Positions 12,421 through 25,170 are shown, counted from the stretch's first letter. The stretch: DNA of 64,000 nucleotides from Acestrorhynchus altus (GCA_034509495.1 CM067510.1:29953889-30017888); one strand, 5' to 3'. Numbers and translations: made by a program. The notes: a model not told the origin generated them from the sequence alone.

Positions 12421-12566
12421 TTCCAAATTCAAAACCCCATTAGCTGAAACACCACCGAGGTCTTTAGAGTTTGTTCATTTCCTAAGGAAGAAGAAAAAAA
12501 AACTGAAAATGAAGCACAAACTAATACAAATAGACAATTTTCACATATTTTCAAAACATATATTTT

Positions 12567-12848
12567 GAACACTGACCAGCATAAAATAACATTTGTTATA
12601 TATTGAACAGTGGTAAACTGGTCGACCATCACCAGATGAGTATGACCCAACATTTGTTGTGTTTTGAACACTGGTAAACTGGTCGACCATCACCAGACCA
12701 GCATGACCCAACATTTGTTGTGTTTTGAACACTGGTAAACTGGTCGACCATCACCAGACCAGCATGACCCGACATTTGTTGTGTTTTGAACACTGGTAAA
12801 CTGGTCAACCATCACCAGATGAGCATGACCCAACATTTGTTGTGTTTT
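12567..12848. repeat. 61-bp tandem repeat, four full copies plus a shortened one
   Basis: Units start at 12605, 12666, 12727 and 12788, each with 'actggtaaactggtc' and ending 'catttgttgtgtttt'. Copies differ at a few sites (ccagatgag versus ccagaccag). A shortened copy at 12567-12604 lacks the centre. The short minus-strand reading frames here repeat MFKTQQMLGH and are a by-product of the array. Confidence 0.95.
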
Positions 12849-14220
12849 GCAAGGTCAAAATGCACCAAGAACACTGTCACAATGCAGACGAATGTCTCCT
12901 TGACTCTGGCACAAAAGCAAGGAACCTTCCCTCCTTCAGCATCTACAGACCAGTAGCCAGGGCTGAGTTGCCATTTCTCAGTGTGTTGCGAATGGGATGG
13001 GATTAGAATGCAACAATATTGACTCTGTGTAATTAGAGGGGGTCATTAGGTCTGCTGCTGTTTAAGCCATAAAAAGGATTTTGCTGCTAGAGTGCTGGCA
13101 TGTGAGGAGCTCATTCTCCCTGTGCTGAAATTAAATTGGGGTTTTAATGTGAAAAGGGAGGAGTAGCTAATGAAACAGAAGGGGCTTGGCCATGGCCTGG
13201 GACACAGAGTGAGTCACAGAGGTTTTCTCGAATTACCAGGGCTTGTGAAGACTCTCCGTCTGAAAGTACCTCCTATGCAAGGTGCTTCATATCTCGCACA
13301 ACGTCTTGAGATGTAAAGTGGATGTTATTCTATCTTTTTCTGTTAAAGGTATTCTTTCCATTGGAGCAGCTGTCCATTGACTTCCATTACAGTGTCTTTT
13401 AAACAATGGGATTTCTGTTGTACGACCAAATGCCACCAAATGATTGCCTGTGGTAATCGAACGTATCACACCAGAGCAGCAAATAGATTAGGCTGAAGAT
13501 GCTGGAATGTTGCTTTAAGACCCCCAGACTGGGCCGTTATAATTATATTCCACAACAGCACTTGAAAAATTGAAAAGCAAAACAGGATTCTGGAAATGAT
13601 TTACGAACTCAGAAGAAAAACTCATTTTTTGCACATGGTTTTACAGCCCTCAGGGATATGCCATGCGTGCTGGATGCTGCTATTGACTTCATGAAGAGTG
13701 ATTGTCTTGGTGACCCCATGATGACCTTCTTATCTCCAGTATAATCTGTGCTGGTGAAATAGACCTACTCAAACCTGTAGGTTTATTGACTTCACTCCTA
13801 AGACAGAGCAGGAGAACCATCCTCCACCATCTCCACTCTCCAACCATCTACCACACCCTGTGCACTCGGCAGGCAAGTAAAGGCCTTTGTGTAGCACAAA
13901 ACTGGAACAAAGCAGATTCAGTTAAATGGCTCAAAACACTTAGTAAATGAAGTATTTTTCAATGCTGCTCTTATGCTTTACAGTGTTATGATGGAGAGTT
14001 ATGTACAGTTATGAAGTCAATCATTTAGTGCATATATTATACAGTACAGACACTTTCAATTTCTTTAGAATTCAGTTTCATTAAGTTTTAAATACTGTTC
14101 TTCACTGACAGATGTTCTCATGCGACACACAATATAAAGTAAAATAAACAGGGGTTGGAACCACCAGACTTGAAATAAATTTCTTATTTTCTTTATCATT
14201 ATATTGTTTATTTGTTTGTT
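12849..14220. other. Intergenic DNA, nothing recognised
   Basis: No gene, RNA or clear repeat seen. The sequence is mixed and mostly unique in appearance. Confidence 0.4.
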
Positions 14221-14223
14221 TAA

Positions 14224-14535
14224 CCTTTAGAACCCTAGGCATATTTTGTGGGATGTTTTTGTAATTGTAACATACTTCTATTTATAGGAGAGGCACACAT
14301 TTTTTGATCATACACAGAAAATTTGAATCTTTGTATGAATTTGATCATGTTAGGATAAACAATTTACTTGTGCCCAAAATTTTGTTTACTTATAAGCACT
14401 AAAAACACAATCTGAACACTGTGTGAGCTAAAAAGAGACCCAATATCTGGATTTGTGACATCATTAGTCTTGCTTATCAGTCAGAGTCAGCATGCAGGTT
14501 GAGCATGTGCATGTGTGACAGAGCAGTAAACAGTG
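14224..14535 (+). repeat. Dispersed repeat family, forward copy
   Basis: Its reverse complement aligns with 32879-33455. Shared blocks are 'cagagtcagcatgca', 'gttgagcatgtgc'-like and 'gacagagcagtaaaca' at one end, and 'cctttagaaccctagg'/'ttgtgggatgtttt' at the other. Superfamily unknown. Confidence 0.65.
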
Positions 14536-16670
14536 GGTGGAACTACTAGAATTCCTAGTTTCTTTGTTATTTTTCTATTCTTAGCTTTTATCTTTATATT
14601 TTATGTTTGTGTAAAGTCATTCCCCTGCGAAATGTGGTTTAGATCACTTTTTTTTCTGTTTGTGATGACATTCCTGTTCCATTCCTACCCTTTAGCCTGC
14701 ACTGCTGTCAGACGGCTGTGTTGGCCTTGTTAAAGGTTTTGCTCTTTTGTCTGGAGCTCAGTTTCAGATCAAATGTAACTCTAAGTCATTCTCTTCCCAG
14801 CACTAATAAATGAGCAAGATCAATATTACCTGCCAGCTGATATATTGGTTGCGTTTTTGATTAAAGTAGAATTAAATTAGATCAGAGCTTCGTATCACTG
14901 CCAATCATACCTGCTGTCGTTCAGTCCCCTCTTCTTCACCTCTTACCTTTTATTTGATTTCATTTATGTTTCAGCAATAAATGACAAATGATATTTTTGT
15001 TCATGTTATTGTCAGGACTAGTCTAAAAACTACAACCATTACTAGTACCACTAACACTACTACTATCACTGCTACTACAGGCAATTGTGAGCAATTGTGC
15101 ACCTGTGTACCTGGGGCCCTCCTTGGTTGTGGGACCCCCTATTGAAAGAATGACACCCTAGCAAACAGATTGTGGACCTCCCCCCCACACCCCCAAACTG
15201 GTATTTTCATATTATCTCTTGCAGTGAAGCAGATGAATGCAAGTGCATTATGGGATGGGAGTTGAAGCATAAACCCTGTCGAATGACAGAATATAATCAG
15301 TGTCATCTGTTTCAAATACCATTTTTTGTCTTTCCATGTACAGCAAGCAAACAGGTGGAATGATTCAGAGGAATAGTGTCACATACACAAGTTAATTATG
15401 TCATACTTTCTAAATACTTCTATTTTATGGCAAATGACTGACATACTATTGCTTAAATCAGACTGTTCTATGAACTTGATTAATAAAATGGTTGTTCAGT
15501 GTGAGGGTATGGTTATGATAAGTAAAACGTTAAGAGTGCATTATTCTATCTAAAAAAAAATCATATTTAAAATCTGGAAATAACATGGTGTGTCAATACA
15601 TCACTATATCAGTATTGGCCATGTATATTTCCTGGCAGCCAGTCCTGTCTTAATAATTACATTATCAAGTCATTATCACATTAGTATGTTTTTATGTGTT
15701 TTAAAATGATATATTCCAGTTCTGAATTTCTGAATATGTTTACAAAAACGTTAATTACATCATAAATGTAAATACATCATTATGCTATCATATTATCATT
15801 GTGTCAGATAGTCTTAAAATGTTAATAATATTGTTTATTCCAATTATTTCTAAGACAATAACAAAAGTTATCTAGTTATCATGACAGGTCTACTGGCAGC
15901 CTCTTAAAAAAGATAAAAATAAATCAGTCTATAGAGGTTTGGCAATAAAGTGGATTCTGTGCATCTCTCACAAACATGAGGAGGCGGGAATTTCCAAATA
16001 AACAGAAAACCAAACCACTGACCATATAAACTGGGAGAGTTCAGAAGACAGCGTGAACAATATATATAAAAGGCTCCACAAAGAATGACAAACACAATGT
16101 TAACAAGAGGGTCAGGGCTATGAACAGGCGAAGCCACTAAGGTGGGATGAAGATGGAAATATGAGACATAAGGACGAGCAACACAAGGCCATCTTCTTGC
16201 CTTAATGCAGAAGGTGTCTGACTGTCTCTGTCTCTTTTCAAGCTTGTATTTATAGTCAAAAAGTCAGATCAGATTAGACTGCTTGACTCAGATCTTTCAG
16301 CAATGTTCATCTCTCTGCACCACATGTGACATATAACCTCTGAATCTGGCAGATGCAAAAGCAATACGGTGGTAATACGGTGTATTGCAATTAAGCAAAA
16401 AGCTGTGAAATGCTTTATAAACAGCAATTATTTTCTGCACATGCAAATGACTTTTTACAGTTCTGTTATATTCGCATACAGTTTAGACCAGTCAGATTCC
16501 TTTCTCACTGTTTCTCTTTGACCATTTCTTCAGGTTATTTTTACATTTGTTGTTCTGTAAGACCTAAAGCTGAGACAGTTATTCATAAGCGCATAGCCTC
16601 TTTCTTTTATACTTATGAGATGTAGCATTTATCCCTACTGTCTCTTCTGGAACTCATAGTTCATATACAG
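14536..16670. other. Intergenic DNA, AT-rich
   Basis: No gene seen. 15030-15080 has an imperfect trinucleotide stretch. Rich in ATTATC/ACATTA-like words around 15600-15860 that look like an old AT-rich repeat, class not determined. Confidence 0.35.
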
Positions 16671-16672
16671 GC

Positions 16673-16675
<3 letters not shown>

Positions 16676-16747
<72 letters not shown>

Positions 16748-16763
16748 GTAGTAGTAGTAGTAG
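16676..16763. repeat. (ATT)n-(AGT)n compound microsatellite
   Basis: About 24 ATT units followed by five AGT units, directly before the LINE fragment. The poly-isoleucine reading frame on the minus strand is an artefact of it. Confidence 0.95.
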
Positions 16764-17340
16764 GATTACCTGGTTGAGCAGACTCCACCTACTGAGGAAC
16801 CTGAGGTGCTTTGGAGTGCAGGTAACACTACTGAGGACCTTCTCTGACACAGTAGTGGCATCTAATGAGTGGTCTGCTGGGGTAGCAATATGTTGGCGGC
16901 AGACAGGAAGAGACTGAACAAACTCATTAAGAAAACCAGTTCTGTCCTGGGAAACCCCTTAGACCCAGTGCAGGTGGTGGGAGACATTAGGATGGTGGCC
17001 AAAGTGACTCCCACCCCATGCATAAGGCTGTGGCAGCACTGGGCGGCTCCTTCAGTGTCAGGCTGCTTCATCCTAAGTGTGTGAAGGAGCGGAATCACAG
17101 GTCCTTCCTCCCTGCTGCTCTTAGACTGTACAACCAGCACGGCTCTCAGCAGACCACACCCACACACTTTAACTCCACACACTATTGCAACAGTTTTTCA
17201 ATGTAGCAATGTGCAATATTTTTCCATTTTCCATTTAAAGTCTGTTTAAGTTTGTGTCAAAACCTTTGATGAGTTATTTGTATTGATTCGATTGAAGAAA
17301 GGAACGAAGTCGTTCATAATAAAAGGTCCAAATAAAGTAA
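16764..17340 (+). mobile_element. LINE fragment: last part of ORF2 and 3' tail
   Basis: In two plus-strand frames the translation resembles the C-terminus of a fish LINE polyprotein (CR1/L2-like group by recollection): ADRKRLNKLIKKTSSVLG with PLDPVQVVGD, then after a frame change near 17010 LLHPKCVKERNHRSFLPAA with LYNQH. It ends in an AT-rich tail. It is 5'-truncated, as is normal for LINEs, and frameshifted. Confidence 0.75.
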
Positions 17341-17419
17341 AAAATTACTTACTAGTATATAATTCTGTTATTTATGCATGTAAATAACATACACTTAAAC
17401 ATTACCCATGTTTTTTCTA

Positions 17420-18062
17420 TAATCATCACGAAAGGTGAGATTATCAGTGGTATTATACTCTGACCTTTCCACCATTGTGGTCAGAACCACCGATTTAACT
17501 GGAGACACTGCAGAATCCTTCTGTTTCTCCCTCTGACATGAGGTTTTAACATGTTGATATAACAGACACGCTTTTCTTCTGTCGGTCAGGGGTAAGAACA
17601 ACACTCGACTCACTCAACTTGTTCTCTACCGAATAGGGCCCACTAAATACCAGGACTTGGTCACCATAGTTAAATCCACGACACACTGCTTTCTTGTCAA
17701 AACGAGTCTTCATCTGCGTCTGAGCAGAAGCTAAAGGAGCTTTTGCAATTTCACATACCTGAAACAAACGTTCATGAAGGGAACTGACATAATCTAACAA
17801 GCTGATTATGTCAGGGCTCTCTGATCCCAACTTTTCCGGAAGTACCTTTAACGGACCACATACTGTATGACCAAAAATGAGCTGCGAAGGACTAAACCCA
17901 AGAGATTCCTGCACTGTTTCTCTAACAGCAAACAACAAGAAGGGAATTCCTTCATCCCATTCTTTTCCTGAACCCAGACAATATGTACAAAGCATAGTTT
18001 TAAAAGTTTGATGGAATGTCTCAAGCACACCTTGGGACTCAGCATGTTACTACCTGCAAAGT
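17420..18062 (-). pseudogene. Ty3/gypsy pol fragment: integrase C-terminal part
   Basis: Minus-strand frame 17546-18028 carries ETFHQTFKTML, EWDEGIPFLLFAVRE, ESLGFSPSQLIFGHTV and FNYGDQVLVF, the end of a gypsy integrase and its C-terminal chromodomain-side region. A frame change near 17610 moves the match to another frame (DRRKACLLYQHVK). No LTR is seen next to it, and protease, RT and RNase H are absent, so it is a dead remnant. Confidence 0.85.
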
Positions 18063-18590
18063 GAAACATTGAGGCTGAAATATCACACTGTACATGTAAT
18101 TAATATAAATTATAGGACGGTTTATCGTTCTGAATCAAATGAACAAAAATGAACTTTTTCATGAAATTCTAATTTTGAGCTGTTCAGATTTTCTTTTTAA
18201 ATTCCTATATTTTTCTTTGATCATAAATCATTAAAACCGTCTGTCCGCTTACTTAACATTTACATTTACATTTACATGTCTGATTTACCTAAAATCATTG
18301 ACAAAAATGCTTCTCAGTTGTCATAGAAGCTACTTCTAACACTAAAAGCCGTGAACATGTTTGCAGAAATGCTTTATGAAAAGATTAGAAAGTCATATTT
18401 TCCCGTGGATGAGTGACTCTGTGAAATCTGTGAGTGCAAAGAGCCACAACTTCCCCACAGATTAGGGAACAAAACATTCATTCAGATGGTAAAAATAAAT
18501 CTTGTATGCAGAGGCAGCGTATCGGACAGCGTACCCTGACAGCAGAAACATGGCCCTCACTCTTGCGCTCTTTTCAGGATCACTGATCCG
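18063..18590. other. Intergenic DNA, AT-rich
   Basis: Nothing recognised apart from a short 'acatttacatttacattt' stretch near 18260. Confidence 0.35.
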
Positions 18591-18594
18591 AGAC

Positions 18595-18815
18595 CTGTTA
18601 TGGGCTAGTGCATGAAAAGCGCGATTGGGCTGCGGTGTGGGAGAACAAAAAGCTCAGCCCAAATCCGGCCGCGGCGGCCCCCAAAGGCCCGGGCACACAA
18701 GCTGTCACTGCTCAACCGCTCTGCTGAAATGGTTTTAGACAGCATGGCACAACGAGCGGCTGAAAAAAAGGCTCCTGCAGTGAGAGGGGGCCGTTCAGGG
18801 TTAAGACAAGCACGT
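18595..18815. promoter_or_regulatory. Small CpG-rich island without an assigned gene
   Basis: Abrupt GC- and CpG-rich stretch with 'ccggccgcggcggccccc' in its centre, in an AT-rich interval. Opposing reading frames of 73-86 codons occur here, but neither has family similarity or splice context I recognise. Could be an enhancer or promoter of a noncoding transcript, or chance. Confidence 0.3.
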
Positions 18816-19835
18816 TGTTGCATCACCGCAATTTCAGGTCTTTATCAGAAGGGAAATTTGTATTTTATATAATATCGTATTAAATTATATAAAATGTGTA
18901 TATATGGCTTTTGCTTTAAAAGTGAAGACGTGAGGAACATATTTTACATCCAGAGTCTGCCAGTCAAAAGTGTGCTTTCCTTCAAAATATGAATTTTCAA
19001 CAAAATAAAATGGAAAACTGTATTTATTTTGCCGAAGCTGAATAATTTATCCATGGAACTGACATACCTTGACTCCCAAACACTGCTGTCCCTTCACTGA
19101 TAAGAAAATCTAGCATAACCAAATCTGAGCGGGAAAACAGGCCAATTCCAAAAGTCCAAAACTGTTACGTAACAGTATTTGTACATTAAATCAAATCAGA
19201 TTAATTTGTAAAGCATTTTTACAGCTGAAATCACAAAGCAGCGTTCCAGAAATCAAAATGAAGATGATCATAAAGGATACATTTACATTTGAAACATAAA
19301 GGATAAAGAAAAAGTGGCAAGGAAAAACTCTTTGGAGGAACCAAAGGACCCAACCCACTCTGGTCAAACTACTCATACATTATTGGTAAGGGGACACTGG
19401 ACCTGGACACATGTCTGCTGTGCTAATGTCTAGCATCCATTAGGGTCAAGAAGCGTATGCCTGCTCAGTCAGATGGTACGTTGGTCTCGGAGGGGTTAGA
19501 GCCTTTACATCTACCCTTCATAGAGGCACGCGTGTTTATGGAGGGCTGAGTGGGGTGAACAGCACTCAGTGTAAGGGTGACATTTCATAAAAAGCACATT
19601 TGTAAGACATGCAGAGTGGGCAGCCAGAGGCAGAAATTGTCATCTATGCTCAGTTTTGTTTAACTGGGTGTACGTTTTGATTGGTTTCATTTTTTTGTTG
19701 GTGGGGTGGGGGAGGTGCTTTCCATTGATTGACCCCTTCACCCTCTCACCCTCTTCTAAATGACCAGTCCATCCCTGCTTCTCATGTCTTACCGTGATTG
19801 TACCAGGCATCTGATAATCCAGATATTTCATAAAT
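18816..19835. other. Intergenic DNA, nothing recognised
   Basis: No gene or clear repeat seen. Confidence 0.35.
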
Positions 19836-19837
19836 AT

Positions 19838-20215
19838 AAACTGCATGTCCAAATGTTTGTGGACACTCCCTCTGATGAATGCATTTCGCTTTACATTGCA
19901 ATCATTGCTGACACGGTGTCTGGTCCCTGTGGAGAAGTAATACCCATAGAATAGGATTCTCTTATAAAGATAAACATGAACATATTGGCATCATGCCTAA
20001 TGGGATTTAAATCCAGTGCAACTGATCTCATCTGGAATGATGGTGCTCTACTCAGTATTGTTGGGATGAGCTGGGAGTTGGGGATGAGGTGGGGGCGGAG
20101 ATGATCCAACATCCTGACCAGTACTCTTGTTACTAAACACAATCAAATTCTGAAAGCGGTGCACCCATCTAGTAGAATGTCTTCCTTGGACACTAGAGAG
20201 GTGGATGGTGAGAGT
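19838..20215. mobile_element. Non-autonomous DNA-transposon-like element, copy 2
   Basis: Starts 'tgcatgtccaaatgtttgtg' and shares 'ggaatgatggtgctc' and 'gttggggatgaggtgggg' with 206-656. The right part is diverged and the terminal 'cccaatacttttg' block of copy 1 is missing, so the 3' end is probably deleted. Confidence 0.6.
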
Positions 20216-21218
20216 CTCCAGAACGTTGCTTAAGACCCACAGATATTCAGAGACAGCCCTGCATCTCAAAGCAGTCAGGATAGTCTTCAAGTGCCAGATC
20301 GGAAACAGCTCAGTGTTGAATGGAAAAACGGGGCTGTTCCGACTTACTTTAGCTTTGCACCCATCATTAGAAGCAAGCTAAAGAAAATGAGATGTGTTTA
20401 CTTCCAGCTGGGTGACCTGGATGTTGATCATATCCTATTAAGGACAATGACCACAGTACCCGGGGGACCCAGCAAATGAAAAGGTCATCAGTCTTCAGCC
20501 TCTAGCTATGGTGGAGGGCAGTGTGAGAATTGCACCAATTAAACTGCCCCATTATGGGTGATGCATATTGAGCTGAGATGGACCCAAACTTGTGAACTAC
20601 ACTTTTTTATTTTCAGCAGTTTCGTGAGACACAACATTTTGCACGCGCTCCTATTAATGAAGAGAGTGTTTGAAAATATTGAAGTATGTTTTGCAAGAAT
20701 TGCAGTTTGGCACTGGGCCAGCTGGGCATGTTGCTGTGAACAGCCATGTGTTTTGGCTGGCACACATCATTCTTCATAATGCCTTTTTGTAATGTGCTGT
20801 TGGCTATCTCAGTAGAGACGGGCCTCACATTAGTGATGAAAGGGTTGCTGATTCAATTCCCAGGTGGGACATCAAGGGATTTGGGTGTGTTATTGCATGT
20901 CTACCAACATCCCTGCCCCTCCAATGTAATAGCATCATCTCCTATATTGTGGTTCGCTTTAGGGAGTTGTAAATGCACTCCTAAAGTGTACTCTCTGACA
21001 GCACAGTGAATTTATACACATAAAGATACACTGAGTGTGTAGTGCATTTTCACCAAAGTGCAATATTTACTAACCATACTGCACTTAGGGAGTATGTATA
21101 TGGATACCCCTAACATGTATAAATGTATAAATTTGAATTTGTTTACAGTATTAAATGAAATAAGCAAATATAGAATATAGAAACAGGGATATGCAACTCA
21201 CTGTATATAAATAGCCTA
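20216..21218. other. Intergenic DNA, nothing recognised
   Basis: Several short overlapping reading frames occur on both strands but none has recognisable domains; they look like chance frames. Confidence 0.35.
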
Positions 21219-21223
21219 CATAT

Positions 21224-21751
21224 TGTCATGTCTGCCCTTTGTCAGTCCTGTTAACCTCCGTCTTCCTGTTGTGTTCTAGTTGTCTCTCCCCACATGCTCC
21301 TAAGCACATGGGTTGTTTGTTTTGCTCCTGTCTCCTCCCTTGCTCCACCCATTCCCATCTGTGTCTGATTTGTAACACTGCCCCCTCGTTATCATGTCCC
21401 AGGTGTGATCAATGTCATGTTGTATTTAAGACCCCTAGTCTTTTTGTTACCTACCTTGCATGCTAGCATAGTTAGCGGTTGTTTGTTTGTACTTTGGTTC
21501 CCCCCCTCTCTGTATGTAAGTGTAGTTAGCTTTGGTTGGTTTGTTTATAGTCTTTGTTTCTTTAGACCCCGTTTCCTTAAATATGGTTCCTTTGTTTGTC
21601 TAGGTTTTGTTTTAGTGTATTTAGTGTTAGCTTGAAATCCCCAGTTTTATTTGTTAGTATCCCAGGTTTGTTTTCTGAGTTTCATTTAATCATCAACCCC
21701 TGCGTTTGCCTCCGCAACCTCATCATCTCTTCCATCCGTCCGCATTTGACA
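21224..21751 (+). mobile_element. Solo LTR with intact 5-bp target duplication
   Basis: 528 bp running from TGTCATG to TTTGACA, so the ends are the inverted TGTCA/TGACA pair. It is flanked on the left (21219-21223) and right (21752-21756) by a perfect CATAT duplication. Inside is a TATA-like 'gttgtatttaagacccc' at about 21420-21436, as in an LTR promoter. There is no internal retroelement sequence on either side, so it is a solo LTR from recombination. Ty3/gypsy type is likely from the ends. Confidence 0.75.
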
Positions 21752-21756
21752 CATAT

Positions 21757-24440
21757 AAACAATGAAATCATTTTTCTTTTTGGTTAATGAGATGGTATAT
21801 GCTCAAAATTAATCCTAACCATTTCATGCATGAATTATTACAACATTAATCAGGATTTGTGTCTGAGGGTTTTTGGCATTTTGCACACATGTGCGCGCAC
21901 ACACATTATATATATGAGGACAGTCTATTGCCATGGGAAAACACAGTCCATTGCCCTTTGCTTTCATGCAAATACGTCCACAGAAAAACTGTAGTGACTG
22001 CCATATGTTACAAGCTGAGTATGTTTATTAAAAAGTTGTCAAGCAATCTCAGCCTGGGAAGTGGTACAGCCTTATCCACATGTGCGCTATCCCAGTCATG
22101 CAGATATTAACTATTCCGTTGTTGGCAGCAGTGGATTAAAGAAGGTATGGACCTGCAACATAAAGGCTCTGGGAGACCTGCACAAACTATGGAAAGGGAG
22201 GATCGATGGATTGTCCGACGTGCATGGAGTAACCCAAGTCATGAGTCATCCAGCAGCATGACAGAGGACTACATGATTGTAGACCATTGCAATGACTGCA
22301 CATCACATCAGCATCACCACAGACTGCAATGGTGTAGTTCCAGACTGTCATGGAGTCACTCAGAACCACCATATCAGTCTACACTTTTAATCATTTACTG
22401 TCCGTGGTAGCCCTCTGGATAGCATTGCAGTCTGACACTTCCGTCTGAGTGCAACTATGTTTTTGATGATGTAATGTATGTTACACGGGCTTGTGTGCAA
22501 AATCACTACTCAGAAAGTTTATGGAGGCAGCACTGCCTCTGAGGCAGAAGAAATGCACTTGTTGTAGAGAGTAACTAATTAAAATGACCAGCAGACGGGG
22601 CTTTGAAGATGTGTCTTTTAGTGGGACTCACAGAACCATAATGGTACTGGCATGCAGTAAAGAAACGATTGTATAGAACCTGGAAAATACTGCCTTAGTA
22701 GTTTTTAAGAAACCAACAGCATATGGAAAGCATTTCTTAAAAACTCAAACTGAATTTCACAGCTTTTATGTTATGCATCCACATATACAGCACTGCTTAC
22801 TGGTTATTTTAATTGCTTAATCTCTGAACCGATTGCATTTGTTCTGCCTCAGAGGTAGAGCTGCCTTCAGAACCATTTTGAATGAATTCCCACACCAGTA
22901 TTACAGGGTTCTTCTTTGTCACTAAAAGCTTGTGTGAATGCAGGAGGAGCACGATAAGCTGCATAATCACAGGCTGAAAGGTGTGGTAATCCAAGGTATG
23001 AGCAGGGAGGAACTTAATCCCTCTTTTTACTTATAGGCACTCCACTGTACTATCTAGATCTTTGGTTAAATACAACTAGAATTCATTAAGCATGGATCAC
23101 TGGCACACAAGGTTACCCTGTAATGCTTTTTGAATTAGATGTAATTAGACACCTCCATAAGGAACATGAAGAAATCCACATTATTGCTTAATAAGCACCA
23201 TAATTCATTTTTCCCAACAATGACTTTGCACTTCGTGGCCTGGTCAAACCAGTTACAGTGTAGGATTGGGACACAATAATAGAACACCTTTTAAAAGAGG
23301 CCTCTTCAGCGGAAATGAGACACTAAAAATCTTAATCCAGCTGACACACCATTCAGGTTGGCACAGGAAGCATTCTAAAGCAGGATATTAAGAGTCATCG
23401 GGCACTGCATGAAAGGTGAAGCAGATTACCAGCCCATATCTCAATACTCATTAATCCCTCTGAGTTTTCAGGAGCAAATGTAGGCAGATTTGTCCAGGAT
23501 AACCCACATGTTGTCATCATGTTTCACCCCCCTAACTCTAAAGTGATCTCTAATCCCCACTATTTACAACAGTCTTATTAAACAATGATACCAGATGCGT
23601 TCTGGCTCAACAAGAATCAGGTCAGCCATTCAGCAGGTAGTAATCTCTGTCTCACACTCTCTGGGCTCACCACGTGAACTTGTTTTTGTGGCGGAAACTC
23701 TGGGGACTGTGCGAACGAGGGTGAAAAAGCACACTAAAACACACTCACACAAAAGGACCAGGTTCATTTGGGGTGCTCGTGTATCAGGCGAAGTCTGTCC
23801 TCTGCAAAACAATGCGATGCCTCAGTCGCCTTTAGGACCAGTGTGCTTTCCCAGGCCGTAAGACAAAGCTGGAATAGTTGGCTGGTCGGAATGAATTCTC
23901 TTTCTTTTTCAAGCTGTTCATCAAGGTGAAAGCAGAGTGTGATCTTGCAATCTTTATACCCCCTGCTAATCTGGCTTTTTATCTTAAGGAGTTTTTGTGC
24001 TTTGCAGAAGTGCGGATAAGTAAGGTGATTACATCTTCGCGCCAGAGAACAGAGATGCTGCCGTTAGATGCTTGTGGCACAGCACCATCAAGCCTGATTA
24101 AAATCAGCCTAAACAATTAGTCCACAGTCTGTCCACCAGACGAGCAGCAGAAAGGAGACCAGAGCAAGTGTCGAGCCATGGATGCAGCAGAAGTAGGTTA
24201 ACCCTTGGATGCCTACTGTTGCTTCTGCTGCTTTCTGTTGTTTTTATGTCCTATTCAAATGTAAATATTTAATTCCACAATGAATTGAATTGTTCATAGG
24301 TCGGACCATAAAGGAAAAAAAGACAAAAGGTACAAGACAGTAGTGCATCAGGGACTCAAAATCAAAAATGAAAGAATGACAAATAACACTGGAAATATCT
24401 CCTGCATAAAGCTGCCATCAGACATTTAAGTTTACTCATC
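21757..24440. other. Intergenic DNA, mostly unassigned
   Basis: No gene seen. 23590-23860 has an 88-codon plus-strand frame of moderate GC without known motifs. The rest is unassigned. Confidence 0.35.
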
Positions 24441-24449
24441 ATTAATATG

Positions 24450-24760
24450 TAGGTCATGGCAACAGTGGACTTTTTACACCACCATGGACTGAAAGGCTGT
24501 TGTCCAATAATCAAAACCCTGCTCCAAAATCAAGACCTTCCAGTTCCACTAATGTTTGTAACTGACCACAAGGACACAGAAGAAGCCCTCTGGAGGACAG
24601 TTTTATTGTCTAATGAGACTAACATGTTTGGAGAATTGAAGGTGAGCCATTGAACACCAAGAACACTATACTAACTGTTAAGCATGGTGGTGGAAGAATC
24701 ATCAGAAAAATGGTTGAAACTTGGATAAACTTGAGTATTCAAACAGGACAGTGAGAAATA
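24450..24760 (+). pseudogene. Tc1-like transposase remnant
   Basis: The plus-strand translation has FLHHHGLKGCCPIIK followed by DTEEALWRTVLLSNETN and, in a shifted frame, TVKHGGG, which correspond to the central catalytic part of Tc1-family transposases. It is broken by stops and by the element inserted at 24761-25172. Confidence 0.75.
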
Positions 24761-24762
24761 TA

Positions 24763-25170
24763 CAGGGTTGGACAATGAAACTGAAACACCTGTCATTTTA
24801 ATGTGGGAGGTTTCATGGCTAAATTGGAGCAGCAAATTGGTCAATCTTCATTAATTGCACCAGTAAGAGCAGAGTGTGCAGGTTCAATTAGCAGGTAAGA
24901 GCACAGTTCTGCTCAAAATATTGCAATGCACACAACATTATGGGGGACATACCAGAGTTCAAAAGAGGACAAATTGTTGGTGCACGTCTTGCTGGCTCAT
25001 CTGTGACCAAGACAGCAAGTCTTTGTGATGTCTGAAAGGGATGTATCCAAAAATGTCATTCTGAAGACGAATTGACACTGTATTGGCTGCAAAAGGAGGC
25101 CCTAGTACACCTTACTAATAAATTATTGTGGTGTAAAACCAGGTGTTTCAGTTTCATTGTCTAACCCCTG
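24763..25170 (+). mobile_element. Tc1/mariner-type short element with terminal inverted repeats and TA duplication
   Basis: The left end, 'cagggttggacaatgaaac' followed by 'tgaaacacct', is matched in reverse at 25141-25170 with one indel and one mismatch. TA flanks both sides (24761-24762, 25171-25172). Inside, MGDIPEFKRGQIVGARLAG and SVTKTASLCDV resemble the N-terminal helix-turn-helix of a Tc1 transposase; the catalytic part is deleted. It sits inside the older Tc1 remnant. Confidence 0.85.

Noticed and set aside
12567..12848. Looks like a CRISPR-style repeat block
   Set aside because: Units are directly adjacent with no unique spacers; it is a plain 61-bp tandem array in a vertebrate genome. 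The 32-bp array at 44501-44756 is rejected for the same reason.
16635..16850. Minus-strand frame with a long isoleucine run
   Set aside because: Direct translation of the (ATT)n microsatellite.
17546..18028. Possible intact gypsy or host-domesticated integrase gene
   Set aside because: Only the C-terminal part is present, with frame changes at both ends and no upstream catalytic core or promoter.
18605..18872. Opposing 73- and 86-codon frames in the CpG-rich block
   Set aside because: Both arise from the high GC content (few stops), with no motif, no splice sites and Arg/Ala-biased composition.
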